A stretch of 64,000 nucleotides of DNA from Streptomyces fodineus (GTDB lineage: Bacteria > Actinomycetota > Actinomycetes > Streptomycetales > Streptomycetaceae), in the NCBI RefSeq assembly GCF_001735805.1, contig NZ_CP017248.1, positions 1,302,001 through 1,366,000 on the forward strand. Reading direction: 5' to 3'. The notes under the pieces were generated by a model. It was not told where the DNA came from. It saw nothing but the letters and a program-made list of their open reading frames with translations, and made no database searches. Each line of letters begins with the position of its first letter. The stretch's first letter is position 1. The translations under genes and the position numbers were made by a program. Shown piece by piece: positions 8,865 to 18,054 of the stretch.

Positions 8865-9779
8865 GTGAAGGCGTGCGGAGTGTCCGGGGCAGAGAAGGAA
8901 GTCGCCCTGCTGGAGTTGCCCGAACCGTCATCTCCCGGGCCGGGTCAGATCCTGGTGTCGGTTGAGGCGGCCGGGGTCGGACCGTGGGACGAACTGCTGA
9001 ACGGCGCCGGCTGGGACGTGGGGCTGCGCCCGCCGGCGGCGCTGGGAGTGGAGGGCGCGGGCGAGGTGCTGGCCGTCGGCGCCGGTGTCACCGGGTTTGC
9101 CGTGGGCGACCGGGTGCTCGCACACGAGGCCCCGCTGCCCGGGGGAAGCGGCTTCTGGGCCGAACGCGTTCTGATCAACGCGGATCACACGGCAGCCTGC
9201 CCACCCGGGCTGGACGCCGTGCACGCGGCGGCGCTGCCGGTCAACGGACTCACCGCGGTACAGGCCCTGGAGAAGCTGGACCTCAGCCGAGGACAGCGCC
9301 TCCTGATCACCAACGGAGGCGGGGCCACCGGAGCCCTGGCCATCCAGCTCGCCGCGGCCAAGGGCATCGAGGTGACCGCGACCGCGTCTGCTGCCGCCGC
9401 ACAGCGCCTGCTCGGTCTGGGAGCGAGGGAGGTCGTCGACTACCACGACCCGAACTGGCCGGCCACGGCACGCGGCGGGTTCGACGCCGCCCTCACCATC
9501 GCCACCGGCACGGCGGACGCCGCCCTGCCTTTGGTCCGGGACGGCGGCCGACTGTGCTCCCTGACCTCGGACGCGCCTGCGGAGGAACGAGGCATCACGA
9601 GTGGGGACCTCTACGTCGAGCCCAACGCCGCGCAGCTTGTCCGGCTGGCGGAGCAGGCCGCCGCGGGAACCTTGAAACTCGCACCGGAGCCCCTGCCGCT
9701 GAGCGAGGGACCGGCGGCGTTCGCCCGGGTGGTCACCGGACGGGCCGGCGGTAAGAAGATCGTGCTCACCCGAGCATGA
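8865..9779 (+). CDS. NADP-dependent MDR-superfamily oxidoreductase (zinc-free quinone reductase type)
   Basis: 304 residues. The N-terminal GroES-like domain includes LLELPEPSSPGPGQILV, PPAALGVEGAGEVLAVGAGV and GDRVLAHE. The Rossmann domain has ITNGGGATGALAIQLA for the dinucleotide. The catalytic-zinc Cys/His ligands of alcohol dehydrogenases are absent, which points to the quinone oxidoreductase branch. The C-terminus, GRAGGKKIVLT, is typical of that branch. The GTG start follows AAGGA at 6-8 bases. It lies 212 bases after the acetolactate-synthase-like gene on the same strand and may be a separate unit. The substrate is unknown. Confidence 0.82.
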   Translation: MKACGVSGAEKEVALLELPEPSSPGPGQILVSVEAAGVGPWDELLNGAGWDVGLRPPAALGVEGAGEVLAVGAGVTGFAVGDRVLAHEAPLPGGSGFWAERVLINADHTAACPPGLDAVHAAALPVNGLTAVQALEKLDLSRGQRLLITNGGGATGALAIQLAAAKGIEVTATASAAAAQRLLGLGAREVVDYHDPNWPATARGGFDAALTIATGTADAALPLVRDGGRLCSLTSDAPAEERGITSGDLYVEPNAAQLVRLAEQAAAGTLKLAPEPLPLSEGPAAFARVVTGRAGGKKIVLTRA

Positions 9780-10039
9780 CCCGACCGGGCACCGCCCGAT
9801 CCCAATGCTGGGCCACGGTGCCCGCCAGGCGCGATCGAGAAGTCGTCAGGCCGAGGGTCGGCGACCGAGGAGGTGCTGGCGAGGTTGCCCACGCCGGGGC
9901 CCGGGCCGCGGCCGCCACGGCAGGGCCTGAGCCACACCGCCAAGCTTGGCGTTCAGCGCCTGGGAAACCGTCGTGCTGATGTCCGCCGGTCCACGCAGCG
10001 GATGGCGCCGTTGCCCGGCTCGAGCAAGCAGCGTGGTCA

Positions 10040-10296
10040 CCGAGACCGGCGCCGACTGGCGCACCTGGCTTCCCGGCCCCCGCTCGGAGACGAGCGAGCC
10101 CGCAGCCGCCCCGGCGACCCAAACCATCACCGGCACCCTCAGCCTCCCCACTAGTCCTGGCAGCTACTTCCTCGGTCTGTTGCTGCCCCGCCCGACCACC
10201 TCCGCCGGGGCCTACGCGGTCCGCTGCGCCAACGCCGGCGTCTGGTTCAACCCACACCTGAACGGCGTGAACATCCTGGCCGCCATCACCCTGTGA
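10040..10296 (+). pseudogene. 3' fragment of a DUF4832/glycosidase-like gene
   Basis: The last about 85 residues of a plus-strand frame contain TITGTLSLP, SYFLGLLLP, AYAVRCANAGVWF and GVNILAAI before a TGA. This pattern (alternating beta strands, 'YAVR-AN-VW', 'GVN-L') resembles the C-terminal beta-sandwich of DUF4832-containing secreted carbohydrate-active proteins. No start or catalytic domain precedes it, and upstream codons lose coding character, so it is a truncated tail. The assignment comes from memory of the family and is tentative. Confidence 0.4.
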
Positions 10297-10823
10297 TCCG
10301 CGAGAGGACGGCGTCCGGTCGGGTGACCGGACCGTCTTCGCCCACGGCAGTCGGCGTAGGCTCGGTGCCGGTGATGTCGGTGACTGAGGAACCCTCACTA
10401 CCGCCGTGCCTCACCGTCCCTGCCGCGCTCTGTCCGAACGACTCCGGCCAGGTGGGCCTTGCTCGGCACCCCTGAGCTTCGAGCGCGAAGTGCAGGTACG
10501 GCTCTGGCAGGGCGATGCCAAGGATGAGGCAGGCGACAGCCGAGCCGTCGAGGGTCAGGCCGATGACTGCGCCGAAGAACGGGTCCCCGAGGCCTCCGGG
10601 AATCCAGATCGGGCCGGTCGTGGTGCCCTCGGGCCGGCCGGTCCGTCGTTCCACCGGTTCCAGCACCAGAGGCCTCGCGGGCAGCAACGCGACCCCGCGC
10701 GACCGCGAGGAGCAGTGTGCGGTCGAGGGTGAGGAGGCCGGCCAGCGACATGACTCGGATCTCCTGGCGCCGTCGTGCCGCGCAGACGGGCAAGAACGCA
10801 CAGCCGATCGCCAAGACCGGCAA
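10286..10823 (-). pseudogene. Possible remnant of a small membrane protein
   Basis: One minus-strand frame reads VLAIGCAFLPVCAARRR and LTLDRTLLLAVARGRV. After a shift it continues in another frame as LLPARPLVLEPVERR, FFGAVIGLTLDGSAVACLILG and IALPEPYLHFALEAQ. The two halves make a plausible hydrophobic protein only if one frameshift near 10690 is repaired. I do not recognise a family. The stretch may be non-coding and is included only to account for the region. Confidence 0.2.
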
Positions 10824-10852
10824 CAGTCACACCCGACGGCCATTGGCGCGGG

Positions 10853-11110
10853 ATGAGGTATCCCGGTGGGGGCGGTCTGACCGCGCCGGAACAGGCCCGG
10901 CGGGAGCGGGTGCGGTTCCAGGCCCACGAGATGTTTGCTGCGGGGTTTGAAGCCACCGCGAGTGGCGCGGGCCTTACGGGTGTCGCGGAAGTCCGCGTAC
11001 GCCTGGCACACGGCCTGGCGTGAGGGCCGGGATAGACGCGTTACGCTCCAAGGGACCTTCGGGGGTGCCCACGTTGGGCGAAGGCCGCGCCCATGAACGC
11101 CGGTCCGGCC
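10853..11110 (+). pseudogene. IS630-like transposase / winged-HTH remnant
   Basis: The plus strand starts ATG with LTAPEQARRERVRFQAHEMF. After a frameshift near 10945 it continues as LKPPRVARALRVSRKSAYAW and HTAWREGR, and after another it reads DALRSKGPSGVPTL. This is the N-terminal helix-turn-helix domain of IS630-family transposases found widely in Streptomyces. At least two frameshifts and the absence of the DDE catalytic domain make it dead. I saw no clear terminal inverted repeats. Confidence 0.65.
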
Positions 11111-11168
11111 GGCCCGAGGGCGACCGGATACATTGCGCGAGACGGCAGCTTGGTCAGGGAGGGGAAGC

Positions 11169-12389
11169 GTGACCGACACCAGCAGCACCCGGCCCACTGA
11201 GGGTGAGGCGCAAGCTCCGCGGCAGAGCCGACTGCACCGCCTGATGCGCTACATCCCCCTGATCGCCCCCGTCCTGCTGTGGGCCGTGCCCTGCTGGGTG
11301 CTCCTGTACAGCGGCCAGCACTGGCCGCTGCCCGTCACGCTGGTCGGCACCGCCCTCTTCATCCTCGGCCTCATCGGTATGCCACTCGCGATGGCGCGCG
11401 GCCACGGCCGGCGCCAGCAGGACCGGGCGGCGATCGTCGGTGACACCCTGCTGGGCACCAGCTGGGTTCTGTTCACCTGGTCCATTCTGCTCGGCGTCCC
11501 ATTGCGCCTCGTCCTGACCGTGGCCGGCGTCGGCGAGAGTCAGGACCGGGCCCGAACCGTCACGTGGGCCGTACTCGGCATAACCGCCGCACTACTCGCC
11601 TGGGGGTACGCCGAAGCCCGCCGCGTACCACGCGTACGCCGACTCGACGTGCAACTCCCACGGCTGGGTGCCGGGTTGGACGGCACGCGCGTCGTCCTCA
11701 TCACCGACACCCACTACGGCCCACTCGATCGCGCCCGCTGGTCGGCGCGGGTGTGCGAGACGGTCAACACCCTGGAAGCCGACCTGGTCTGCCACACCGG
11801 CGACATCGCGGACGGCACGGCCGAACGCCGCCGCGCCCAGGCCGCCCCACTCGCAACCGTGCGGGCCACCCGGGCCCGGGTCTACGTCACCGGCAACCAC
11901 GAGTACTACAGCGAGGCCCAGGGCTGGGTCGACCTCATGGACGAGCTGGGCTGGGAGCCGCTGCGCAACCGCCATCTGCTGCTCGAACGCGGAGGCGACA
12001 CCCTCGTGGTCGCCGGCGTGGACGACGTCACCGCCGAGTCCTCCGGCCTGGCAGGCCACGGCGCCCATCTCGCCGGAGCCCTGGACGGCGCCGACCCCGA
12101 CCACCCCGTCCTGCTCCTGGCCCACCAGCCCAAGTTCATCGACCGGGCAGCAGCCGCCGGCATCGACCTCCAGCTCTCCGGCCACACCCACGGCGGCCAG
12201 ATCTGGCCCTTCCACCACCTCGTCCGCATCGACCAGCCCGCCCTCGCCGGCCTCAGCCACCACGGCACCCGCACCCTCCTCTACACCAGCCGCGGCACCG
12301 GCTTCTGGGGCCCGCCCTTCCGCGTCTTCGCCCCCAGCGAGATCACCCTGCTCGTACTCCGCTCCCCACGCCTGCCCACCTCGCCGTAA
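11169..12389 (+). CDS. Membrane-anchored metallophosphoesterase
   Basis: 406 residues. Two to four hydrophobic segments occupy roughly residues 20-155 (IPLIAPVLLWAVP is the first). A calcineurin-like phosphoesterase domain covers about 165-400. Metal-binding motifs are complete: ITDTHYG (D-x-H), CHTGDIADG, TGNHEYY, LLAHQPKF and SGHTHGGQIWPF. The C-terminus has TRGTGFWGPPFRV, typical of YkuE/YaeI-type phosphodiesterases. The active site is probably cytosolic or membrane-facing, and lipid-like or UDP-linked phosphoesters are known substrates of relatives. The GTG at 11169 follows GGGAGGGG at 4-5 bases. The gene stands alone and is flanked on both sides by mobile-element remnants. Confidence 0.88.
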   Translation: MTDTSSTRPTEGEAQAPRQSRLHRLMRYIPLIAPVLLWAVPCWVLLYSGQHWPLPVTLVGTALFILGLIGMPLAMARGHGRRQQDRAAIVGDTLLGTSWVLFTWSILLGVPLRLVLTVAGVGESQDRARTVTWAVLGITAALLAWGYAEARRVPRVRRLDVQLPRLGAGLDGTRVVLITDTHYGPLDRARWSARVCETVNTLEADLVCHTGDIADGTAERRRAQAAPLATVRATRARVYVTGNHEYYSEAQGWVDLMDELGWEPLRNRHLLLERGGDTLVVAGVDDVTAESSGLAGHGAHLAGALDGADPDHPVLLLAHQPKFIDRAAAAGIDLQLSGHTHGGQIWPFHHLVRIDQPALAGLSHHGTRTLLYTSRGTGFWGPPFRVFAPSEITLLVLRSPRLPTSP

Positions 12390-12504
12390 CGCTGGGCGGC
12401 CCAACACATCCGCTTGAAGCCGTCCACGAGCCGAGGGATGCGGCGCCGACAGATGACCAGGCCCGTCTCGCCGAGGACAAGATCCGGACCATTCCCGGGC
12501 CGAC

Positions 12505-12585
12505 GGCTCCAACGAGCCACATTGCGACATGTCTCCTCGATGGACTTGTGACCCATCCATTCCGCCACATCGGTGCCGGCCGGGC
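12505..12585 (-). pseudogene. Integrase C-terminal fragment
   Basis: The minus strand encodes VAEWMGHKSIEET, which matches the HxxR-to-Tyr region of tyrosine recombinases ('V-EWMGH-SI--T'). The catalytic Tyr and flanking helix do not follow in frame. It lies in the 434-base gap between the metallophosphoesterase and the next lipoprotein gene. I see nothing else in that gap. It may be a piece of the same element family as the integrase at 1.1-1.7 kb. Confidence 0.45.
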
Positions 12586-12823
12586 GCTGGGGGCAAGTAC
12601 TGGTTCCACCTCGGCTTACCCACTCCGAGGGGCGCTCTGGTCCTTGAGCGCGTCGGCGGATCGCCCGGCGTTGGGGGAAGCGATCCGCCTTGAAGTACGG
12701 GTGGTCGACGACCTGTCGTTTCCCAACACAGGTGAGTACGGGTACTCATGTGCCCCCTGCCCGCTTGGGCGCAGAGTGCCAGAGCGCACCCTCGGTAGGT
12801 GCTGAGGGGGGAGACAGAACGTT

Positions 12824-13558
12824 ATGACAGGATCGCGCAGGGCCGTATGGGGCACGGTTGCCACCATGGTCGTGTTGGCTCTCTCCGCCTGCTCGTCCCA
12901 GGACGGCGCCACGAGCCCGGAAGAAGTCCGCAAGCTCGCCGGCAGTGCTCGAGCAGTACATGCTCGGCAGGCCGCACAAGACCGCCTTCGACAGGTGGTA
13001 CAGGCGTACGCCAACGACACTCCGCTCGGAGCGGGCATGGTCGTCCTGCGCGACACCTGTTTCGGTGGCACAGCGAAGCAGTGGCTCGAGTCAAACGGCG
13101 ACGACGCCTACAAGATCCGCTGTTCGATGCGGGTCAGCGCATACTACGGAGTCGACCCGAAGCGGATCGGCCCGGTGCTCGACGGCATACTCGCCGCCGG
13201 CGACCGATCCCAGTCCCTCATCGCATTCGGTCACGACTACTACCGCAGCCACCTCGTCGGTTACTACCGGAGGGACGGTCCCAATCCGTCCGGCCCGCAT
13301 GCCCCGGAGCCGACCCAGCTGTTCGACGCTTCACAGACGCTTTCCTGGGATCCGGTGCATGACCGCAATCCCCGTCGTCTCGTCGAGGAGCCTGAGCAAT
13401 GCCCGAAGAACGACCCTCCTGTGACACGTTGCCTGCGTGAGCCCGAATCGGGATCGGTCGCGGGTATCCGCAAGCGGCACGGCATGGTGTTCAAGCTGGA
13501 GCTCGGCTCCACCGAGTACTACGAAGTCGCCAAGGACGGCCATGTCGTCATGGATTGA
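12824..13558 (+). CDS. Putative lipoprotein of unknown function
   Basis: 244 residues. A short positive N-region is followed by a hydrophobic segment and the lipobox LSAC, with Cys at about residue 23, so export and lipid anchoring outside the membrane are likely. The rest is soluble, with four or more Cys that may pair (DTCFGG, IRCSM, EQCPKN, TRCLRE). The C-terminus, FKLELGSTEYYEVAKDGHV, suggests a beta-rich end. I recognise no domain. ATG at 12824. The neighbours are a convergent serine hydrolase and upstream remnants, which give no functional hint. Confidence 0.7.
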   Translation: MTGSRRAVWGTVATMVVLALSACSSQDGATSPEEVRKLAGSARAVHARQAAQDRLRQVVQAYANDTPLGAGMVVLRDTCFGGTAKQWLESNGDDAYKIRCSMRVSAYYGVDPKRIGPVLDGILAAGDRSQSLIAFGHDYYRSHLVGYYRRDGPNPSGPHAPEPTQLFDASQTLSWDPVHDRNPRRLVEEPEQCPKNDPPVTRCLREPESGSVAGIRKRHGMVFKLELGSTEYYEVAKDGHVVMD

Positions 13559-13593
13559 CCCTGCACTGCCACCGCAGAAGGCACCGCATGCCG

Positions 13594-14466
13594 TCAGAAC
13601 GCGCGCAGTGCGTCGACGGCGATGCGCGCGGCCGTACCGATGACGGCATCGGCGGCGGGGAGGGTGGCGGCCGTGTTGGCGGTTCTGGTGAAAACGGCGA
13701 CGGCGTAGCGGCCGCCGTCGGGGTATTCGACGACGCCCACCTCGTTGCGCACCGTCGGCAAGGTGCCGGTCTTGCCGGCGACATGGACGTCGTCGAAGGG
13801 AAAGCCGGACGCCAGGCGGTGTGGCCAGACCTGCAGGCCGAGGAGGCGGCGGATGGAGGCGCCGTGTTCGGGGGCGCAGGCCTCGTCGCGCCATACCGCG
13901 CCGAGCAGCCGGGTCATGTCGCGCGGGACGCTGCGGTTGGTGCGGTCCGGGTCGAGCGCCCTGAGGCGGGTGATGACGTGGGGGTCCGCCAGGGCCTGGG
14001 CGCCGCCGGGTCCGGCGTCTTCGCGGATGGTGGCGAAGAGCTCCCCGAAGGTGTGCACGGCATGCGTACGGGTGAGGCCGAGGCGAGCCGTGGTGCGGTT
14101 GACGGCGTCGAGGCCGACGCGCCGCAGCAGCAGGTCGGCGGAGGCGTTGTCGCTGACGGCCATCATCAGGTACGCCACATCGCGCAGGGACATGCGAACC
14201 GGGTCGAGCATGGCGGCCAGTCCGGTCGGGCCCGCGGTGCGGCCGGCCGGCTCGCAGTCGATCTGCTCGCCGAGATCCAGGTGGGCCGTCGCGGCCAGTT
14301 CGTGGAGTGTCACGAGCAGGCAGAGCTTGTGGACGCTGGCGGTGCAGACCGGCTGGTCCGCGCCGACGTCGATCTGTGCGCCGGAGTCGATGTCGAGGGC
14401 GTGCAGCCGGCCGGTGACACCGGCTTCGGCGAAGGCCGCGCGAATGCGGCCAGGGATGTCGGTCAC
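13594..14466 (-). CDS. Class A beta-lactamase-related serine hydrolase
   Basis: 290 residues with the class A fold motifs: SVHK (Ser44, Lys47), the SDN loop (105-107) and KTG (232-234). Two features differ from a secreted beta-lactamase. There is no signal peptide or lipobox at the chosen start. The omega-loop region (LDPDRTNRSVPRDM) lacks the deacylating Glu of the ExxLN motif. It may therefore be a cytosolic or poorly hydrolysing serine acyl-enzyme rather than a true resistance enzyme. The GTG start overlaps the stop of the upstream LysR gene in a GTGA, so the two are translationally coupled. A penicillin-binding protein gene is divergent just beyond. I am confident of the fold, less of the activity. 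Confidence 0.8.
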   Translation of the reverse strand: MTDIPGRIRAAFAEAGVTGRLHALDIDSGAQIDVGADQPVCTASVHKLCLLVTLHELAATAHLDLGEQIDCEPAGRTAGPTGLAAMLDPVRMSLRDVAYLMMAVSDNASADLLLRRVGLDAVNRTTARLGLTRTHAVHTFGELFATIREDAGPGGAQALADPHVITRLRALDPDRTNRSVPRDMTRLLGAVWRDEACAPEHGASIRRLLGLQVWPHRLASGFPFDDVHVAGKTGTLPTVRNEVGVVEYPDGGRYAVAVFTRTANTAATLPAADAVIGTAARIAVDALRAF

Positions 14467-15455
14467 AGCCAGTACTCCGATGCCGGGCGAAGGTGCAACG
14501 GCCGCGAGGGTACGTCGCCGGTGGCGCCGGCCGTCGCGCGCAGGGCATGCGTGGCCGCCTCCGTGAAGGCGCTGACGGCGGCGTCGCCGCGCCCCTTGGG
14601 CCAGGCGACGGAGTGCCGCCAGGCCAGCGGGGCGCCGGCGAGCGGACGCCACACAACGCCTGCGTCGATGCCGACGGCGAGGTCCGCGTGCCGGTCGCGT
14701 GCCTCCGGGGGCTGGGCGTCGCGCGGGCCGAACGCGACAGCGTTGGCGGACAGGACCAGGCCGCGGACGAAGCTGGCACCCTGACCGTGCCGGACTGCGG
14801 CGGGGGTGTAACCGTTGCGGGCGCAAGCGGTCAGCAGGTCGTCGTACAGCGCCGGAGCCGCGGCACGGGGGAAGAGGATCAGATCGTAGCCCGCGAGTGA
14901 GGCGAGCGGTACCTCGTCGAGTTCGGCCGCCTCGGCGTCGCGCGGCAACAGCACACCCAGCTCGCGACGGAGAACCGGGCCGAGCTCCAGACCGGAGACA
15001 TCGCAGGGATGGTGGACGATCCCGACGTCCAGGTCGTGTGACGCGAACCGGGCGAGCTGCTGGGTGGTGGTGAGCTCCAGTAGCTCCAACTCCAGTCCCT
15101 CATGACGGCGTTGGAAGTCCGTGAGCAGCGCGGCGACGGTCTCGCCGGGAATGTCGGGCGACAGCGCCGCTCGTAGGAGCCCGGTCTCGCCGTCCCGAAT
15201 GCGGCGCGCGGTGGCCATGAACACCTCGGAGCGGGCCAGCAGTTCACGGGCCTCCGCCAACAGCAGCGTCCCCGCTTCGGTGATGGTCACCTGTCGGCTG
15301 CTGCGCTCGAACAACCGGACTTCCAGCTCCCGTTCCAGGCGCTGGATGCGCTGCGACAACGGCGGCTGGGCCATGCCCAGTCGAGTCGCGGCACGGCCGA
15401 AGTGTGACTCTTCTGCAACAGCCACGAAGCACTCCAGGTGCCGTAACAGGTCCAC
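14463..15455 (-). CDS. LysR-family transcriptional regulator
   Basis: 330 residues. The N-terminal winged HTH begins RHLECFVAVAEESHFGRAA and has the recognition helix region MAQPPLSQRIQRLE. A periplasmic-binding-like effector domain spans about 90-300. The GTG at 15455 places the HTH at the family's usual distance from the start. It is the first gene of a two-gene operon with the serine hydrolase and is divergent from a penicillin-binding protein gene with about 139 bases between. That layout recalls LysR control of beta-lactamase genes (AmpR, and BlaA/BlaB in Streptomyces), so the signal may be cell-wall or beta-lactam related; this is inference. Confidence 0.88.
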   Translation of the reverse strand: MDLLRHLECFVAVAEESHFGRAATRLGMAQPPLSQRIQRLERELEVRLFERSSRQVTITEAGTLLLAEARELLARSEVFMATARRIRDGETGLLRAALSPDIPGETVAALLTDFQRRHEGLELELLELTTTQQLARFASHDLDVGIVHHPCDVSGLELGPVLRRELGVLLPRDAEAAELDEVPLASLAGYDLILFPRAAAPALYDDLLTACARNGYTPAAVRHGQGASFVRGLVLSANAVAFGPRDAQPPEARDRHADLAVGIDAGVVWRPLAGAPLAWRHSVAWPKGRGDAAVSAFTEAATHALRATAGATGDVPSRPLHLRPASEYWL

Positions 15456-15470
15456 GAGCAGCAACCATAT

Positions 15471-15488
15471 CGGATGTTGATCGATCCG
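15471..15488. promoter_or_regulatory. Candidate LysR binding site in divergent promoter
   Basis: CGGAT-n8-ATCCG is an inverted repeat 16 bases upstream of the lysR start and about 105 bases upstream of the penicillin-binding protein gene. Its size and position fit a LysR-type recognition site acting on both genes. Confidence 0.45.
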
Positions 15489-15594
15489 AGTTCGATACGA
15501 GTCTTGGACAGACACCGCGAGGCATTGCTCTCCTCGGGCTACGGATTCCCCACGCGGGGAGACCGGCAACTGCCCACAGAGACAGGACCAGACG

Positions 15595-17247
15595 ATGTCC
15601 GAACCCGAACACGCCACCACGATCACCAGCCGCCGGAGGCCGCGCAAGACGTTACGGGCCGGCACCGCGACAGCTGTGGTGACAGCGGTCGTCGCGGGCG
15701 CGGCATACGCAGCCGGCCTCGGTCCCTTCGCCCGCGGCACAGCCTCCGGTTCCGGCCCCGCCCCGGCGGCCGTAGCCCAAGCCCGCGCCTTCCTCGCCGA
15801 CTGGGCCGCAGGACGCTTGCCGAACGCGGCCGGCCGCACCAACCGACCCGGTACGGCGCAGGAGGTGCTGAGCAACTTCACCAAGGGCCTCGACATAGGC
15901 AGACCCGCGCTGACGGCTGAGGCGCCCGCCGAGGGCGGGGACGGCAACGTCAGCGTCCCCTTCACGGCGCGGATGCCCATAGCCGGTCTGGGCACCTGGA
16001 CCTACAAGTCGAAACTGTCACTCAGCGAGCAGGAAAAGGGCGGATGGAAGGTGAACTGGACACTCAGCCTCGTCCACCCGCACCTGAGCGACACGGCGAA
16101 GTTCCACCTGGAGCGCGGGGGCGCGGATCCGGCCCCGGTTGTCGACCGGAACGGAAAAACCCTCTCGATCGACGCCCACCCGTCCGTGCGCCCCGTCCTG
16201 GCCCAAGTCGCCTCCGGCGGGGGTGGTTCCGGTTCCGGCCCGCGAGGTGCGATCCAGCTCGTCGACCGGGCCACGGGGGAGGTCGAGCGTACGGAGGCCA
16301 CCTTCGGCGGCCAGGGCGACACGTCGGCCGGCCGAACCGTCCACACCACGCTCGACGTCACCTGGCAGTCCGCCGCGGAGAAGGCTCTCGCGGCCCACGC
16401 CGACGGCAAGAACGCCTCGCTGGTCGCACTCCGGATCGACAACGGGCAGATCCTGGCCATGGCCAACTCCCCGTCGTCCGGCTTCAACCGCGCCGTTTCC
16501 GGCACCTATGCGCCAGGCTCCACATGGAAGATCGTCACAAGCAGCGCCCTGCTGCTCAAGGACGCCGTGGCGCCTGGGGACATCGTCGACTGTCCGAAGT
16601 ACCTCACGGTCGGAAAGCAGTTCCACAACGTGGAGACCTCCGAACACCGCAACGCTACTTTCCTGAGGGACTTCGCGGAGTCGTGCAACACCGCCTTCAT
16701 CGGCCTGCGGGGCAAGCTCGGTGACCAGGAGCTGGGCGACGTCGCCCGCAAGTACTTCGGCGTCGGCCAGGACTGGCACGTCGGCATCCCCTCCTACGAC
16801 GGCTCGGTACCGGCTCCGAAGGACGAGACCGAGAAGGCCGCCTCGGTGATCGGCCAGGGCAGGATCCAGGCCAACCCGCTGATCATGGCTTCCGTCACCG
16901 CGACCGCCGTCTCCGGTACCTTCCATCAGCCCACGATCAAGGGCGACGCCAAGGACACGACCACCACTGCCGCACTCCCCGGCAAAGTCGTCACGCGACT
17001 GCGCGAGATGATGCGCACCACCGTCACCGACGGCACGGCGAGAAGCCTGTCCGACCTCTCGGGCGACATCGGCGCGAAGACCGGTACCGCGGAGGTCTCC
17101 GACGGCGAGCCCAACAACGGATGGCTCGTCGCCTACCGCGGCAACGTGGCCGTGGCGTGCGTCGTGGAACAGGGAATCACCGGCGGCGGCTCCGCCGGCC
17201 CCATCCTCCACAGCCTGCTGGCCGCTGTTCCCGCCGATGCCTCCTGA
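15595..17247 (+). CDS. Penicillin-binding transpeptidase with MecA_N/NTF2-like domain
   Basis: 550 residues. An N-terminal membrane anchor is at about 22-42. An NTF2-like (MecA_N) domain runs from about 57 to 165, a linker/dimerisation region to 245, and the transpeptidase domain from about 250 to 545. Catalytic motifs are intact: STWK (309-312), SCN (363-365) and KTGTA (495-499). It should act outside the membrane as a D,D-transpeptidase cross-linking peptidoglycan. The MecA_N domain is shared with the PBP2a-like group, some members of which bind beta-lactams poorly. The ATG at 15595 follows an AGGA site. It is divergent from the LysR/serine-hydrolase pair, which suggests joint control. Confidence 0.9.
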   Translation: MSEPEHATTITSRRRPRKTLRAGTATAVVTAVVAGAAYAAGLGPFARGTASGSGPAPAAVAQARAFLADWAAGRLPNAAGRTNRPGTAQEVLSNFTKGLDIGRPALTAEAPAEGGDGNVSVPFTARMPIAGLGTWTYKSKLSLSEQEKGGWKVNWTLSLVHPHLSDTAKFHLERGGADPAPVVDRNGKTLSIDAHPSVRPVLAQVASGGGGSGSGPRGAIQLVDRATGEVERTEATFGGQGDTSAGRTVHTTLDVTWQSAAEKALAAHADGKNASLVALRIDNGQILAMANSPSSGFNRAVSGTYAPGSTWKIVTSSALLLKDAVAPGDIVDCPKYLTVGKQFHNVETSEHRNATFLRDFAESCNTAFIGLRGKLGDQELGDVARKYFGVGQDWHVGIPSYDGSVPAPKDETEKAASVIGQGRIQANPLIMASVTATAVSGTFHQPTIKGDAKDTTTTAALPGKVVTRLREMMRTTVTDGTARSLSDLSGDIGAKTGTAEVSDGEPNNGWLVAYRGNVAVACVVEQGITGGGSAGPILHSLLAAVPADAS

Positions 17248-17407
17248 GGGAGCCGCGAGCACGCGACAGCCACGGGCAACGACGCCAGATCCGCCCGGCG
17301 CAACGGGCCATGAGCCGGAGTCGTCGGCCACTTTCACGGCCGGCCTCGGCAGCGGAGGCGAGTGACCTCTCCTGGCCGCAGCGCCGCGACCGAGCCTGAC
17401 GGCCTCC

Positions 17408-18016
17408 TCATCCGCGGGCTGCGGCGACCGCCTCGTCGAAGGCCCGCTCCATGTCGATCGTGCCGCCGCTGCGCACCCAGGCTTCCGTTGCGGCCTCCAG
17501 GCAGGCCAGGGCGCAGGCGGCGAGCGCGCGGGCCCGCAGCTCGTTCATGGGGTCCGCGGTTGCGCCGAGGCGCCGCACGATGTCCGGGACGAGCAGGTCC
17601 GTCCACTGCTGGCGCTTCTCCAGTTGGCGCGCCCGGAGGGAGGGCGAGGCGTGCAGCATGCTGGTGATCTTGAGGAAGTCCTCAGGTGAGTAAGGGAGCG
17701 ACTCGTAGAGTGCCTTGAGGGCCGCCCGGAGAGCTTCCCAGGGCGGTTCGCCGGCGGGACGCGCTTCCAGTGCGGTCCGCAGGGCCTCGCCGTGGTCGGC
17801 GTGGTCGCCGAGCACGATGTCCTCTTTGGTGCCGAAGTAGCGGAACAGCGAGCGTCGCGAGATGCCGATCTCGTTCGCGATCTGCTCCATGGTGGTGGCT
17901 TCGAATCCGTGCTCGAGGAACAGCCGCATCGCAGTGGTGACGATCTCGGCCTGCACAGCTCGCCGGGTGCGCTCCCGCAGTCCCGGTCCCGCCGGATTGC
18001 CCGCGCGATGGTCCAT
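17408..18016 (-). CDS. TetR-family transcriptional regulator
   Basis: 202 residues. The HTH lies at about 18-64, with AMRLFLEHGFEATTMEQIAN followed by IGISRRSLFRYFGTKEDIV, the standard TetR pattern. A helical ligand domain follows. The ATG at 18016 (MDHRAGN) fits the family length; a GTG/ATG further upstream is less likely because it would overlap the operator region. It is divergent from a short-chain dehydrogenase with a 120-base gap containing a perfect inverted repeat, so it most likely represses that gene and itself. The ligand is unknown. Confidence 0.9.
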   Translation of the reverse strand: MDHRAGNPAGPGLRERTRRAVQAEIVTTAMRLFLEHGFEATTMEQIANEIGISRRSLFRYFGTKEDIVLGDHADHGEALRTALEARPAGEPPWEALRAALKALYESLPYSPEDFLKITSMLHASPSLRARQLEKRQQWTDLLVPDIVRRLGATADPMNELRARALAACALACLEAATEAWVRSGGTIDMERAFDEAVAAARG

Positions 18017-18054
18017 GACTCCGTAGCCTACCGCGTTCTGCACTCGGTACCAGT

